A DNA stretch of 64,000 bases from Tepidisphaeraceae bacterium. GTDB taxonomy: Bacteria > Planctomycetota > Phycisphaerae > Tepidisphaerales > Tepidisphaeraceae. The position numbers were made by a program, and so were the translations under genes. Shown piece after piece: positions 1 through 7,791 of this stretch (the stretch's first letter is position 1; the number at the start of each line of letters is the position of its first letter). The notes beneath the pieces were generated by a model. That model was not told the origin of the DNA. It did no database searches and saw nothing but the letters and a program-made list of their open reading frames with translations. The DNA is taken from NCBI GenBank assembly GCA_035998445.1, contig DASYHQ010000050.1, positions 25,647 to 89,646 on the forward strand. The letters are read 5' to 3'.

Positions 1-729
1 AAGCAGGCAAACCTGATCGTCCACCCCGCGCGCGGCGTGTGGAAGGGCACGCTGGTGAACGGTCTCGTGCATTACGGCAAGAAGTGGAGCAGCCTGAACG
101 GCAACTGGCGCCCGGGCATTCTACACCGGTTGGACAAGAACACCACCGGCGTCATGCTCGTCGCCAAATCGGACGAAGCCCACTGGCGGCTCGCGCGTCA
201 ATTCGAGAACCGCACCATCCAGAAGACCTATGTCGCCGTAGTACATGGCGTGCCGCAGTTCATCTCCGACATCATCGATTTGCCGATCGGCAAGGACAGC
301 AAGGTGCGGGAAAAGCAGGCGGTGCGTAAGGTGGAATCGGGCGGCAAGGTCGCCACCACCCGCTACGAGGTGCAGGAGCGGTTCGAGCAGGTCGTGGACC
401 ACGAACTGATCGCCAGCGTACACGCCAGCGATAAAAAGCTGGCCGCCCCACCGGCGAGGTTCGCGTTCGTGAAGCTGTGGCCCAAGACGGGGCGAACGCA
501 CCAGTTGCGCGTGCACATGTCGGCGATCGGTTACCCGATGGTCGGCGACACGATGTACGGCGGCAGGACGTTCTCGGCCGATGATTTTGCCTTCACCCGA
601 CAGGCGTTACACGCGTTCGAGATTACATTCGTCCACCCCGTCACGCTGAATACGATGACCTTGTCGGCCCCGTTGCCCCCCGATATTCAGCAGTTGCTCG
701 GGGCGTTGCGCGGGAACGTACAGACCTAA
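1..729 (+). CDS. RluA-family RNA pseudouridine synthase (5' end cut by window)
   Basis: The frame is open from base 1, so the N-terminus lies outside the window and the GTG at 37 is probably internal. The enzyme isomerises uridine to pseudouridine in rRNA or tRNA. Visible motifs are NLIVHPARG just before the catalytic domain, HRLDKNTTG holding the catalytic aspartate, and the C-terminal GRTHQLRVH block followed by GYPMVGDTMYGG. These are the signature segments of the RluA/RluC/RluD group. An S4 domain, if present, would be upstream of the window. A hairpin follows the stop codon, so this is probably the last gene of its transcript. The substrate (23S or tRNA position) cannot be assigned. Confidence 0.93.
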   Translation, partial: KQANLIVHPARGVWKGTLVNGLVHYGKKWSSLNGNWRPGILHRLDKNTTGVMLVAKSDEAHWRLARQFENRTIQKTYVAVVHGVPQFISDIIDLPIGKDSKVREKQAVRKVESGGKVATTRYEVQERFEQVVDHELIASVHASDKKLAAPPARFAFVKLWPKTGRTHQLRVHMSAIGYPMVGDTMYGGRTFSADDFAFTRQALHAFEITFVHPVTLNTMTLSAPLPPDIQQLLGALRGNVQT

Positions 730-750
730 GTTGATGCCGGACCGACCCAA

Positions 751-816
751 ATAGCCGCCGGCTTGCCAATGGTCTTGTACGATTGACGAGAAGACCACCG
801 GCAAGCCGGTGGCTAT
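751..816. terminator. Imperfect palindrome downstream of the RluA-type gene
   Basis: ATAGCC(G)CCGGCTTGCC is followed by GGCAAGCCGG(T)GGCTAT, with an inner GGTCTT/AAGACC pair. It could form a long hairpin between the synthase gene and tatA. There is no clear T-tract, so it may be a dispersed repeat that acts as a terminator. Confidence 0.5.
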
Positions 817-909
817 ATGGGTAAGGACACTCCCTCGCTTTTCGGTTCGCAATTGGGTTCTGCCCGACTACAATGAAACGGCCTTCGTATTGCGAAAAGG
901 ATGATCATC

Positions 910-1197
910 ATGCTCACGACAACATTGCCATTAGCCTTAGGCATGCCCGGGACAACCGAATGGATCTTCATCGCGGCCATCGCGCTGCTGATCTTCGGCA
1001 AACGCCTGCCCGAAGTGGGCCGGAGCATGGGCCGGGGCATCGTGGAGTTCAAGAAGGGCCTCGCCGGCGTCGAGGACGACGTGAAGGTCGGCATGGTCGA
1101 CGCCCCGTCGCGCCCCGCGTTGCACGAGGGCGACGCGAAGTTCGACCCCTACACCGGCAAGCCGCTGAAGGCCGAGTCGACGTCGACGCAGAGCTAA
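910..1197 (+). CDS. tatA: Sec-independent protein translocase subunit TatA/TatE
   Basis: A 95-residue membrane protein of the twin-arginine export pathway, which moves folded proteins across the cytoplasmic membrane. It has one N-terminal hydrophobic segment (TEWIFIAAIALLIFG), the FGxxxLPE hinge (FGKRLPEVG), then an amphipathic helix (GRSMGRGIVEFKKG) and a polar tail. Two ATGs lie in frame, at 901 and 910. AAAAGG at 895-900 touches the first but is spaced 9 nt from the second, so 910 is preferred. No tatC lies nearby. A candidate client is the ferritin-like protein at 22584-23564, which carries an RRQFL motif. Confidence 0.9.
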   Translation: MLTTTLPLALGMPGTTEWIFIAAIALLIFGKRLPEVGRSMGRGIVEFKKGLAGVEDDVKVGMVDAPSRPALHEGDAKFDPYTGKPLKAESTSTQS

Positions 1198-1233
1198 GTT
1201 CGCCTTTCCATCGTGAATCGAAGGAGACACGAC

Positions 1234-2019
1234 ATGGTGCTCCCCATCCGCACGCGGCTTTCCGGAGCTTTGTTGGTGGCGGCTCTCGCGCCACTGTCGC
1301 CTGTCTACGCCGCCGACTCCGTTCGCCCCACCGCGACCGCCGCTCCAAACGCAACCACCGCCCGGCCCGCCGCGCCGACGCTGCGGCAGATCCTCAACGC
1401 GCGCATCCCCATGGTCCGGCTGGAAAACGCGCCGCTCACCGATGCCATCGACTTCATCCGCGACATCACGCAGGCCAACGTCAACGTGAACTGGAAGGCG
1501 CTTGAACTAGCCGGCATTTCACGTGACACCGCCATCAGCACCACGCTGCGCAACGTGCCGGTGAAGAAGGCGCTCTCAGTAATCCTGTCGCAGGCCGGCC
1601 CGGACAACACACTGGCGTTCTACAACGACGGCGACGTCCTCCAGATCACCACGCGCGAACTGGCCGACGCGCAGCAGGTCACCCGCATGTACTTCGTCGA
1701 CGACATCCTCGTCGACGTCCCCGACTTCGCCGGCCCGCGGTTCAACCTGAGCAGCAAAAGCGGTTCGAGCGGTGGCAACGGTGGCGGTGGTGGGTCGGGC
1801 GGTGGCCTGATTGAAAGCGGCGGCAACGACGACCGCCAGAGCGTCGGCCGAACCAAGAGCGAGCGGGCCGACGCGCTGATCAAGCTGGTGACGCAGTTGA
1901 TCCGCCCCGACGTCTGGGAACAGGCCGGCGGCACCGCCCGCATCAGCTACCTGCGCGGCCACCTCGTCATCACCGCCCCCCGCAGCGTCCACGAGGCCAT
2001 TGGTGGGCCGATCAACTAG
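1234..2019 (+). CDS. Secreted protein with STN/secretin-N-like domain
   Basis: About 261 residues. The ATG at 1234 is chosen because AAGGAGA at 1221-1227 is well placed and the following residues form a signal peptide ending near VYAAD. After an Ala/Pro/Thr-rich spacer comes a region (LTDAIDFIRDITQANVNVNW, then VPVKKALSVIL and DVLQITTRE) that resembles the short N-terminal domain of secretins and TonB-type receptors. A Gly/Ser-rich linker with about a dozen glycines divides it from a C-terminal module containing LIKLVTQLIRPDVWEQAGG and YLRGHLVITAPRSVHEAI, another secretin-associated style of sequence. No secretin beta-barrel follows, so it is a stand-alone periplasmic protein. Similar proteins are common in planctomycetes and their role is not known to me. 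Confidence 0.8.
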   Translation: MVLPIRTRLSGALLVAALAPLSPVYAADSVRPTATAAPNATTARPAAPTLRQILNARIPMVRLENAPLTDAIDFIRDITQANVNVNWKALELAGISRDTAISTTLRNVPVKKALSVILSQAGPDNTLAFYNDGDVLQITTRELADAQQVTRMYFVDDILVDVPDFAGPRFNLSSKSGSSGGNGGGGGSGGGLIESGGNDDRQSVGRTKSERADALIKLVTQLIRPDVWEQAGGTARISYLRGHLVITAPRSVHEAIGGPIN

Positions 2020-2036
2020 AGAGCGTAAAAAACGGT

Positions 2037-2072
2037 ACGCCGGCATGGTCGCTTAAGCGACCATGCCGGCGT
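2037..2072. terminator. 36-bp perfect palindrome, likely bidirectional terminator
   Basis: Both 18-nt arms are exactly complementary around CTTAAG. It lies between two convergent genes (stops at 2019 on plus and 2094 on minus). A near-identical 36-bp dyad occupies the same kind of position at 22511-22546. Confidence 0.7.
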
Positions 2073-2093
2073 GACCCCTTCCCTTTGCTCCTC

Positions 2094-3467
2094 CTACTCG
2101 CTCGTCGCCACTCCCGTCGGCGTGCTGCCATCGGTGATGGTGATCGGTAGCGAACCCTCGGCCATCCGGTTGCTCTGGCGATCCACCACCGTCACCTTCA
2201 ACACGTAACGGCCCGTCGTCAGCGTCGCGGGCAGGCGCAGCATCTTCACCACGAAAAAGTCGCTTCGGCGATTGCGCGAGTAATCGACCACGTTGGTCGT
2301 CTTGTCGCTCCAGACCGGCACGCCACTGTCGCGGTACAGGGTGGCCGAGTGGGAGAGCGTCGTCTCCCACTTTTTGCCGTCGGCCTTTTGCGAGCTGAAG
2401 TTGGCGACCTCGCAGTACAGGATGACCGACGCCTCACGGCCGCGCGCAAACTGCGCTGGCTCGATCGGGTCGTACACGCCAAACCCATCCACTTTACGGC
2501 AGAGTGCGATCGTCGGCACCGCCAGGTCGGCACCGGCGCGAAGGCGTTCGGACATGTCGACCAGCGGGCGGACCTTCTTCGACAGCAGCTGGTTGCCGTC
2601 GGTCTGCACCGACGTGCGGAAGTTGCTCAGCCCATCCATGACGGCCGCGATGACCTCGCGATCCTCGACCGGCAACGGCGACAACGCCGTCAGCTCCGGC
2701 ACCGACTTGCCCTGCGTGAACTGCCGCAGCTGATAGTCCAGGTGGGCCGCCACGTCACGCGGGTTGTCGCCGATCCGCTGGGCGAAGACGTCCTCCGAGA
2801 TCGCTGCGGGCGCCGCAATGGACGGGGAAGCCATCGACGAAGTCACCGGCGCAGCGGGCTCGGTGATCGCGAATTCCTGACCCTCCGGAACGACCATCGG
2901 ACCGTCGTTAATCTGACCATCGAGAGAGATGCCCGCGTTGGCGGTCGATGTATCACCCCTGACCGGCACGGCGGCGGGTCGAAGGGGAATCGCAGGCAGC
3001 GGGGTCGGCCGGCTATCGACCGGCGCAGACACCGACGTGGCAGCGGCAATGGCGGGCCTGGGAGCGGCCGGCTCGGGGGCTGCAGGAGGGGTCGCGCCGT
3101 CGGCGGGCGCGGTCGGCGTCTTTGCTTCGCCGAACAGCTCCGCCCAATCGACCTTCGACGCTTCCGGCTCGGGCGTCTTGGCAGTGGCCCTAGATGACTC
3201 GGTGATCGCCTGTTCCATCTGCTGCGCATAACGCCGGGCCCGCTCGGCGACGGCATCACGCGACGCCGAGGCGTCAGCGTTTGCAGTGGCTGATGCAGGC
3301 TCAGCAGCCGAGGTGCCCGCGGCCGATTCGATCGTCACGGGCTGTTCCGGTTGCGGTGGAAAGCTCTCGACGGTGACGGCGTTCTGCTGGGTCGTGGCGG
3401 GCTTCGACGTGCTGCAGCCGTACAGACCGACAACGCAGGCGCCCATCAGGAGAAGGCGTGACTTCAT
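2094..3467 (-). CDS. Hypothetical lipoprotein with low-complexity middle
   Basis: 457 residues. The N-terminus MKSRLLLMGACVVGLYGC is a lipoprotein signal peptide with the lipobox LYGC, so the mature protein should be lipid-anchored. Residues from about 20 to 240 are Ala/Pro/Thr-rich and probably disordered. The C-terminal 200 residues look folded and include VDGFGVYDP, VILYCEVANFSS, SRNRRSDFFVV and GRYVLKVTVVDRQSNRMAEG. That last segment resembles a beta-sandwich module. I recognise the layout from planctomycete hypothetical proteins but know no function. Confidence 0.85.
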   Translation of the reverse strand: MKSRLLLMGACVVGLYGCSTSKPATTQQNAVTVESFPPQPEQPVTIESAAGTSAAEPASATANADASASRDAVAERARRYAQQMEQAITESSRATAKTPEPEASKVDWAELFGEAKTPTAPADGATPPAAPEPAAPRPAIAAATSVSAPVDSRPTPLPAIPLRPAAVPVRGDTSTANAGISLDGQINDGPMVVPEGQEFAITEPAAPVTSSMASPSIAAPAAISEDVFAQRIGDNPRDVAAHLDYQLRQFTQGKSVPELTALSPLPVEDREVIAAVMDGLSNFRTSVQTDGNQLLSKKVRPLVDMSERLRAGADLAVPTIALCRKVDGFGVYDPIEPAQFARGREASVILYCEVANFSSQKADGKKWETTLSHSATLYRDSGVPVWSDKTTNVVDYSRNRRSDFFVVKMLRLPATLTTGRYVLKVTVVDRQSNRMAEGSLPITITDGSTPTGVATSE

Positions 3468-3693
3468 GTTGGATCCATCCTTGGATTGACGCGTAGGCCC
3501 CGCATCCTGCAGTGGCCGCCGCTTTATCCTAGTATGTCGCGGTCACGTCGCAAGTTCGCTGAAGCGCCGAATTTGTGGGCGAGTGCGGTCGCAGATGAAT
3601 TGAAGTGAGTAATGGGGACGACCTATCCGACGATTGTCATTCCGAGCGGAGCCTGAAGGCTAGCGGACAAAATCCCGGCGCGGATCAGGGAAA

Positions 3694-3798
3694 TGTCATC
3701 CCGATGGGAGCCTTGGCGACCTGAGGGATCTCAAACCACGGACGGTTCTCGGCCTTGGGAGATCCCTCAGGTCGCCTGAGGCTCCCATCGGGATGACA
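3694..3798. repeat. 105-bp palindromic element, copy 1 (in the 3468-4159 gene-free stretch)
   Basis: It begins TGTCATCCCGATGGGAGCC and ends with the complementary GGCTCCCATCGGGATGACA. The inner arms read ACCTGAGGGATCTC and GAGATCCCTCAGGT around a variable centre. The 59 bases before it (3635-3693) are related to the 59 bases before the copy at 50899. Apart from this element, the next copy and their flanks, the 690-base gap from 3468 to 4159 shows no gene. A promoter for the atp operon would be expected between about 3961 and 4147. Confidence 0.9.
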
Positions 3799-3855
3799 AG
3801 TGCGCGAGGCGACAGGGTTTTGTCCGGTAGCCTTAAGGCGAGCGGACGAACCCAA

Positions 3856-3960
3856 TGTCATCCCGAAGCGAGCGGTAGCGACCTGAGGGATCTCGAGTGT
3901 CAGAGCACCCCGCGACCGATCGAGATCCCTCTGGTCGGCAAGCCTCCCATCGGGATGACA
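3856..3960. repeat. 105-bp palindromic element, copy 2
   Basis: Same length and layout as the copy 57 bp upstream, from TGTCATCCCGAAGCGAGC to CTCCCATCGGGATGACA, with a diverged centre. The flank at 3812-3855 carries the GAGCGGACGAA motif seen beside other copies. Confidence 0.9.
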
Positions 3961-4159
3961 CTTGGGGCAATCGCGAAGGTGCCAGACTGCACGGGTGCCC
4001 TTACCCGGTCCGTCATACACTTTTCACCCCCTTCACGCTCCGGAACCTGTGAAACCACCCCCACCTAACTTGACCCTTTTCCACACCCTCGTTAACGTAT
4101 GCCACGAAGTTTGTGACAAAAGGAACGAAGTCGGTTTCGACCCGTTCGGAGGGCGTGCG

Positions 4160-4420
4160 ATGGCCGCGGAGAACGAGGGCTCGGGCCCGTCGAAGCGGCC
4201 GGTAGACGACGCCAGGCAGGCGCAGGGTTGGTACGCCCTTGCCGGCATTGGGTTTGAGTTCGTCGCTGCGGTGCTGCTGTTCGGTGGGATCGGTTGGTGG
4301 CTGGACGGCCACTTCGACACCTCACCGTGGCTGCTCATCGTGGGCGCCGGGCTCGGATTCACGGTTGGCCTGTGGATGATGGTGAAGGCGGCCAACCGCT
4401 CGTTCAAAAGCAAGTCGTGA
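4160..4420 (+). CDS. atpZ: AtpZ-like F1F0 ATPase-associated membrane protein
   Basis: 86 residues starting at an ATG with GGAGGG at 4148-4153. The N-terminal 25 residues are polar. Two hydrophobic segments follow (FEFVAAVLLFGGIGWWLD and WLLIVGAGLGFTVGLWMM), separated by a short polar loop, which is the AtpZ hairpin layout. It heads the ATP synthase operon. Its stop overlaps the next gene's GTG by four bases (GTGA), so translation is likely coupled. The proposed family role is Mg/Ca uptake or help in c-ring assembly; that is family knowledge, not visible here. Confidence 0.85.
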   Translation: MAAENEGSGPSKRPVDDARQAQGWYALAGIGFEFVAAVLLFGGIGWWLDGHFDTSPWLLIVGAGLGFTVGLWMMVKAANRSFKSKS

Positions 4421-4851
4421 CGCAAGCGCCTCTCCCATCCACGTTTTCCGTCCCGATGGCTGCCCTGCAACTTGCAGGCGTGGTCTTCGGAACGATCGTG
4501 CTGACGGCGATCGCGCTGGCGGGCATCATCGTCGCGATGGACCGGCCCGACTGGTGGGCCCCGTTCACCGTGGCCACGGGCGTGATCGTCGTGGCGGCGG
4601 TGCTGTCGATCGTGCCGATCGTGCTGACGCTCGGCCGCGGGCCGGCGGCAAGTGCGATCGCCCATGTGATCGCGACCGGCGTGCGCGTGGTGGTCAGCCT
4701 GGGTGGGTGCTTCCTGATCGTGAAGATGCGCGGCCTGCCCCTGACGCCGACGCTGCTATTGATGGTGCCCTATTACTTGACAGTGCTGGCGGCCGAATCA
4801 ACCATGCTGGCCCTGTTTATCCGCCGAGAGAGTTCGTCGAAGAGGGTTTGA
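4417..4851 (+). CDS. atpI: AtpI-like ATP synthase assembly membrane protein
   Basis: About 144 residues with four predicted membrane spans (LAGVVFGTIVLTAIALAG, PFTVATGVIVVAAVLS, VIATGVRVVVSLGGCFLIV, LLLMVPYYLTVLAAESTML). The GTG at 4417 overlaps the atpZ stop and is my choice; an ATG at 4456 is the alternative. Position between atpZ and atpB, plus the size and topology, identify it as the variable subunit I, which guides c-ring assembly in some bacteria. Sequence conservation in this family is weak, so the call rests mainly on position. Confidence 0.75.
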   Translation: MTQAPLPSTFSVPMAALQLAGVVFGTIVLTAIALAGIIVAMDRPDWWAPFTVATGVIVVAAVLSIVPIVLTLGRGPAASAIAHVIATGVRVVVSLGGCFLIVKMRGLPLTPTLLLMVPYYLTVLAAESTMLALFIRRESSSKRV

Positions 4852-4855
4852 CACG

Positions 4856-5782
4856 ATGTCGATGCCAATCATGTTGACACTGGCCGCCGCTAATCCGATC
4901 GAACACGTGATCGATCACCCGCAGTGGATCGGTGCCAACGGCTGGTGGTTGCTGACCAACCACATGATCCTGATGTGCGTGGTCGCGGTCATCATGCTGC
5001 TGATCTTCCCCGCGATGACCCGCCGTTATCGCAGTGGCGAGATGGTGCCGACCGGCTCGCGCAACATGTTTGAAGCGGTGCTGCTCTACATTCGCAACGA
5101 GGTGGCCAAGCCCGTGCTCGGTGCCGACGCCGACCGCTTCATGCCGCTGCTCTGGACGCTCTTCTTCTTCATCCTGTTCAACAACCTGCTCGGTCTGCTG
5201 CCGCTCGATATCCTTCTCGCCCCTCTGTACAACGCGATCGGCTTGCACCACGGTATCTACGGCACGCCGACGGCCAACCCCTACGTGACGGCCGCGTTGG
5301 CGCTGATCAGCTTTATCGTCATCCACGTCAGCGGTGTGATTGCCAATGGACCGGTGAACTACGCCAAGCACTTTCTGGGTGGCGCGCCGTGGTACATGGC
5401 CCCGATCATGGTGCCGGTGGAAATCATCGGCATGCTGGTTAAGCCGTTCGCGCTCTTCCTGCGTTTGGCCGCGAACATGACCGCCGGGCATATTCTGCTG
5501 GCGGTGCTGATCGGCTTCCCGGCGCTGGCGGCGGCGGGCATGAACAGCTACGGCGCTGCGATCGGCATCGGCATCCCGGCGGTGCTGGGCGCGGTCGTCA
5601 TCATGTGCCTGGAACTGTTCGTCGCCTTCCTGCAGGCGTATCTGTTCACGTTCCTGACGGCGCTGTTCATCGGGCAGATGGTCGTGCATCACGATCACGA
5701 CGAACACGACCCGCACGGCGACCATCACAAGAACGACGTTGAAGCACTGAACGAACATCGCCCGACGCCGTCGGCGGCGTAA
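4856..5782 (+). CDS. atpB: ATP synthase F0 subunit a
   Basis: 308 residues, several membrane helices. This is the stator subunit that forms the two proton half-channels against the c-ring. The key segment ALFLRLAANMTAGH holds the essential arginine (Arg203 here) and is the family signature. LFNNLLGLLP and ELFVAFLQAYLFTFLTALFI are further typical helices. The tail is His/Asp-rich (VHHDHDEHDPHGDHH), a polar extension that could bind metal; this is an oddity rather than a known feature. It starts 4 bp after atpI. Confidence 0.97.
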   Translation: MSMPIMLTLAAANPIEHVIDHPQWIGANGWWLLTNHMILMCVVAVIMLLIFPAMTRRYRSGEMVPTGSRNMFEAVLLYIRNEVAKPVLGADADRFMPLLWTLFFFILFNNLLGLLPLDILLAPLYNAIGLHHGIYGTPTANPYVTAALALISFIVIHVSGVIANGPVNYAKHFLGGAPWYMAPIMVPVEIIGMLVKPFALFLRLAANMTAGHILLAVLIGFPALAAAGMNSYGAAIGIGIPAVLGAVVIMCLELFVAFLQAYLFTFLTALFIGQMVVHHDHDEHDPHGDHHKNDVEALNEHRPTPSAA

Positions 5783-5956
5783 GGGCACGACAACATAAGA
5801 AGCCATGACGAACCGCCGCGAGGGCGGATGGTCTTGCGGACCCTGCGTCCGGTTGGCTTTCCTGGCCCTTCCTCGCGGGGCAGGCGCGAGTCCGGCCGGG
5901 TGAACGGGACTCGGGTTTCGCGTTGCCACCCTAAGGCGACGCACAAGGGAATCGTT

Positions 5957-6307
5957 ATGCGTAAGATCGTCATGCTGGCCCTGCTGGGCCTCCTGCTGTT
6001 GCCCGCCACGGCCGTGTTCGCTCAAGATGGCACCGTCGGCACCGGATTCAACGCCAACAACACCAACGATGTCGGCGCCCTGCGCGACGGCCTCGTGGTC
6101 GCCGGTGCCGCCATTGGCGCTGGCTTGGTCATCATCGGTGCCGGCAAGGGCATCGGTTCGATCGGCAGCCACGCCGTCGACGCGATCGCTCGTCAGCCCG
6201 AGGCCGGCGACCGCATCTTCACCACCATGATCATCAGCGCCGCGCTGATCGAAGGTGCCACGCTGTTCGCGCTGGTCATCTGCCTGATCCGCGGTGGGTT
6301 GACCTAA
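5957..6307 (+). CDS. atpE: ATP synthase F0 subunit c with N-terminal signal-like segment
   Basis: 116 residues, longer than the usual 75-90, because of an N-terminal hydrophobic leader (MRKIVMLALLGLLLLPATAVFAQ) that looks like a cleavable signal peptide. The mature part is the standard hairpin: a glycine-rich first helix (GAAIGAGLVIIGAGKGIGSIG), the polar loop ARQPEAGDR, and a second helix with the ion-binding glutamate in AALIEGATLF (Glu99). The residue after this Glu is Gly rather than Ser/Thr, which argues for proton coupling. AAGGGA at 5945-5950 serves the ATG. A hairpin follows at 6324-6354. Confidence 0.97.
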   Translation: MRKIVMLALLGLLLLPATAVFAQDGTVGTGFNANNTNDVGALRDGLVVAGAAIGAGLVIIGAGKGIGSIGSHAVDAIARQPEAGDRIFTTMIISAALIEGATLFALVICLIRGGLT

Positions 6308-6323
6308 GTTTCGCTTTTGAGCC

Positions 6324-6354
6324 CCTTGCCCACGGTGAACAACCGTGGGCAAGG
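6324..6354 (+). terminator. Hairpin between atpE and atpF
   Basis: CCTTGCCCACGG and CCGTGGGCAAGG form a 12-bp stem with a 7-nt loop, followed by CTTTCT. It lies inside the operon, so it may act as a partial terminator or an mRNA 3'-end stabiliser that raises atpE transcript over downstream genes. Confidence 0.6.
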
Positions 6355-6409
6355 CTTTCTCCGCGACGGCAGATGCATTACCGTTGCGGCGTCCATGGGA
6401 GACCTGAAC

Positions 6410-7021
6410 ATGAAGCGTTCGTCAATTACCTCGCTCGTTGCCCTCGCTCTGCCGCTCGTGAGCGCCACGGTTGCCTTGGCCGCCCCGGCCGGTGATGACC
6501 ATGCGGCCCCCACCCTTTTGAACGCCCCGAACACCGGCATGGTGACGGCGATCACGACGTTGATCGTTTTCATCCTGCTGCTGGCGATCCTGAGCAAGTT
6601 CGCTTGGGGCCCGATCACCAAGGGCCTGGCCGAGCGCGAGCAGAAGATTCGCGATGAGATCCAGAACGCCGAAAAGGCCCGCCTGGCCGCCGAGGCCCGC
6701 CTGCGTGAGTACGACGCGAAGCTGGCGACCGCCGACGCCCAGGTGCGCGAGCTGCTGAACAAGGCCACCGCCGACGCCGAGCGTGCCGCCACCACGATCC
6801 GCATGCAGGCCCAGCAGGAATCGGAAGAGGCCAAGGAACGCGCCATCCGCGACATCGAGGCCGCCCGCAAGGACGCGCTGCGTGACGTGTACGAGCAGAC
6901 CGCCATGCTCGCCACGACCGTCGCCGAGAAGATCCTCCGCCGCAACCTGAACGCCGACGACCAGCGCGACCTCGTCAACGCCAGCCTCGAACAACTTCAA
7001 GGCGCCGCGGCGCGGAACTGA
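6410..7021 (+). CDS. atpF: ATP synthase F0 subunit b
   Basis: About 203 residues from the ATG at 6410, which has GGGAGA at 6397-6402. An in-frame ATG at 6395 would overlap that site and is less likely. The N-terminus looks like a signal peptide (LVALALPLVSATVALAAP), then comes the membrane anchor (AITTLIVFILLLAILSKFAW) and a long charged coiled coil (LAEREQKIRDEIQNAEKARL and onward) that forms the peripheral stalk. Both b and c carrying leader-like segments is a shared trait of this operon. A palindromic element fills most of the gap to atpH. Confidence 0.95.
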   Translation: MKRSSITSLVALALPLVSATVALAAPAGDDHAAPTLLNAPNTGMVTAITTLIVFILLLAILSKFAWGPITKGLAEREQKIRDEIQNAEKARLAAEARLREYDAKLATADAQVRELLNKATADAERAATTIRMQAQQESEEAKERAIRDIEAARKDALRDVYEQTAMLATTVAEKILRRNLNADDQRDLVNASLEQLQGAAARN

Positions 7022-7027
7022 TTTGTT

Positions 7028-7139
7028 CCCTCTCCCGGTACCCCGGGAGAGGGTTAGGGTGAGGGTGATTTCGAACAGCTGACGACTCAGGCAGAACAAA
7101 TCACCCTCACCTAGCCTCTCCCGGAGTACCGGGAGAGGG
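7028..7139. repeat. Palindromic element of the CCCTCTCCCGG family, inside the atp operon
   Basis: Each end is itself a small hairpin (CCCTCTCCCGGTACCCCGGG and its partner CTCTCCCGGAGTACCGGGAG). Inner arms GGTGAGGGTGATTT and AAATCACCCTCACC are complementary. Related copies lie at 39941-40103 and 52593-52707, with a half copy at 42584-42615. It separates atpF from atpH but lacks a T-run. Confidence 0.88.
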
Positions 7140-7164
7140 ACCAGAAAGTACAACGAGACTCGAC

Positions 7165-7725
7165 ATGGCAAGCAATCACGACGCCGATCCGGTTGGGGCG
7201 ACTTATGCCAAGCCGCTGCTGCAGCTGGCGACCGAGCAGAACCAGGCCGCGCAGGTCGGGGAAGAGCTAGCGCAGATCGCCGAGATCGTTCGTCAGAACA
7301 AGACGTTCGGCCTATACTTGAGCGACCCCGGGATCAGCAACGACGAGCGCAACGCGACGCTTACCCGCGTCTTCGGTGGCAAGGTGTCGCCGCTGTTGCA
7401 CAACTTCCTCGGCGTGCTCAACCACCGCGGCAAGCTGCGGTATCTCAGCCAGATCTCAAAGGCCTACGAGCGTTTGCTCGAGGACCAGCTGGGCAACATC
7501 GAGGTGGACGTGACCACCGCCCAGAAGCTGTCGCCAGAGCAGGTCGAGGTCGTCCGCCAGCGCGTGAGCGCGGCCCTCGGCAAGAACGCGATCGTTCACC
7601 AGTACGTCGACGAGTCGATCCTGGGCGGCCTGATGGTCCGCGTGCAGGACAAGCTGATCGACGCCAGCGTCCGCTATCAGCTTCAGGCAATGAAGCAGCA
7701 GCTTCTGTCGGCGGCGCCACGGTAA
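7165..7725 (+). CDS. atpH: ATP synthase F1 subunit delta
   Basis: 186 residues. Delta links the top of F1 to the peripheral stalk. The N-terminal helical domain (ATYAKPLLQLATEQNQAAQV) and the C-terminal SILGGLMVRVQDKLIDASVR segment are typical of the AtpH/OSCP family, as is the length. It sits between atpF and atpA as in most bacterial operons. The gap before it holds a palindromic element, so its translation is not coupled to atpF. Confidence 0.96.
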   Translation: MASNHDADPVGATYAKPLLQLATEQNQAAQVGEELAQIAEIVRQNKTFGLYLSDPGISNDERNATLTRVFGGKVSPLLHNFLGVLNHRGKLRYLSQISKAYERLLEDQLGNIEVDVTTAQKLSPEQVEVVRQRVSAALGKNAIVHQYVDESILGGLMVRVQDKLIDASVRYQLQAMKQQLLSAAPR

Positions 7726-7791
7726 GTCAGTCGCGGCAGGTCAGAACAACAGCAATTACCGAAAAATAGATCGAAATAAGCGGAGAAACCT

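Noticed and set aside
4075..4159. Longer start for atpZ reaching back to about 3962
   Set aside because: The extra residues would run out of a repeat element and have no conserved character, while ATG 4160 has GGAGGG at the right distance.
4817..6352. 511-codon open frame on the minus strand across atpB and atpE
   Set aside because: It is antisense to clear ATP synthase genes, has a His/Asp/Gln-biased composition typical of shadow frames in GC-rich DNA, and has no domain.
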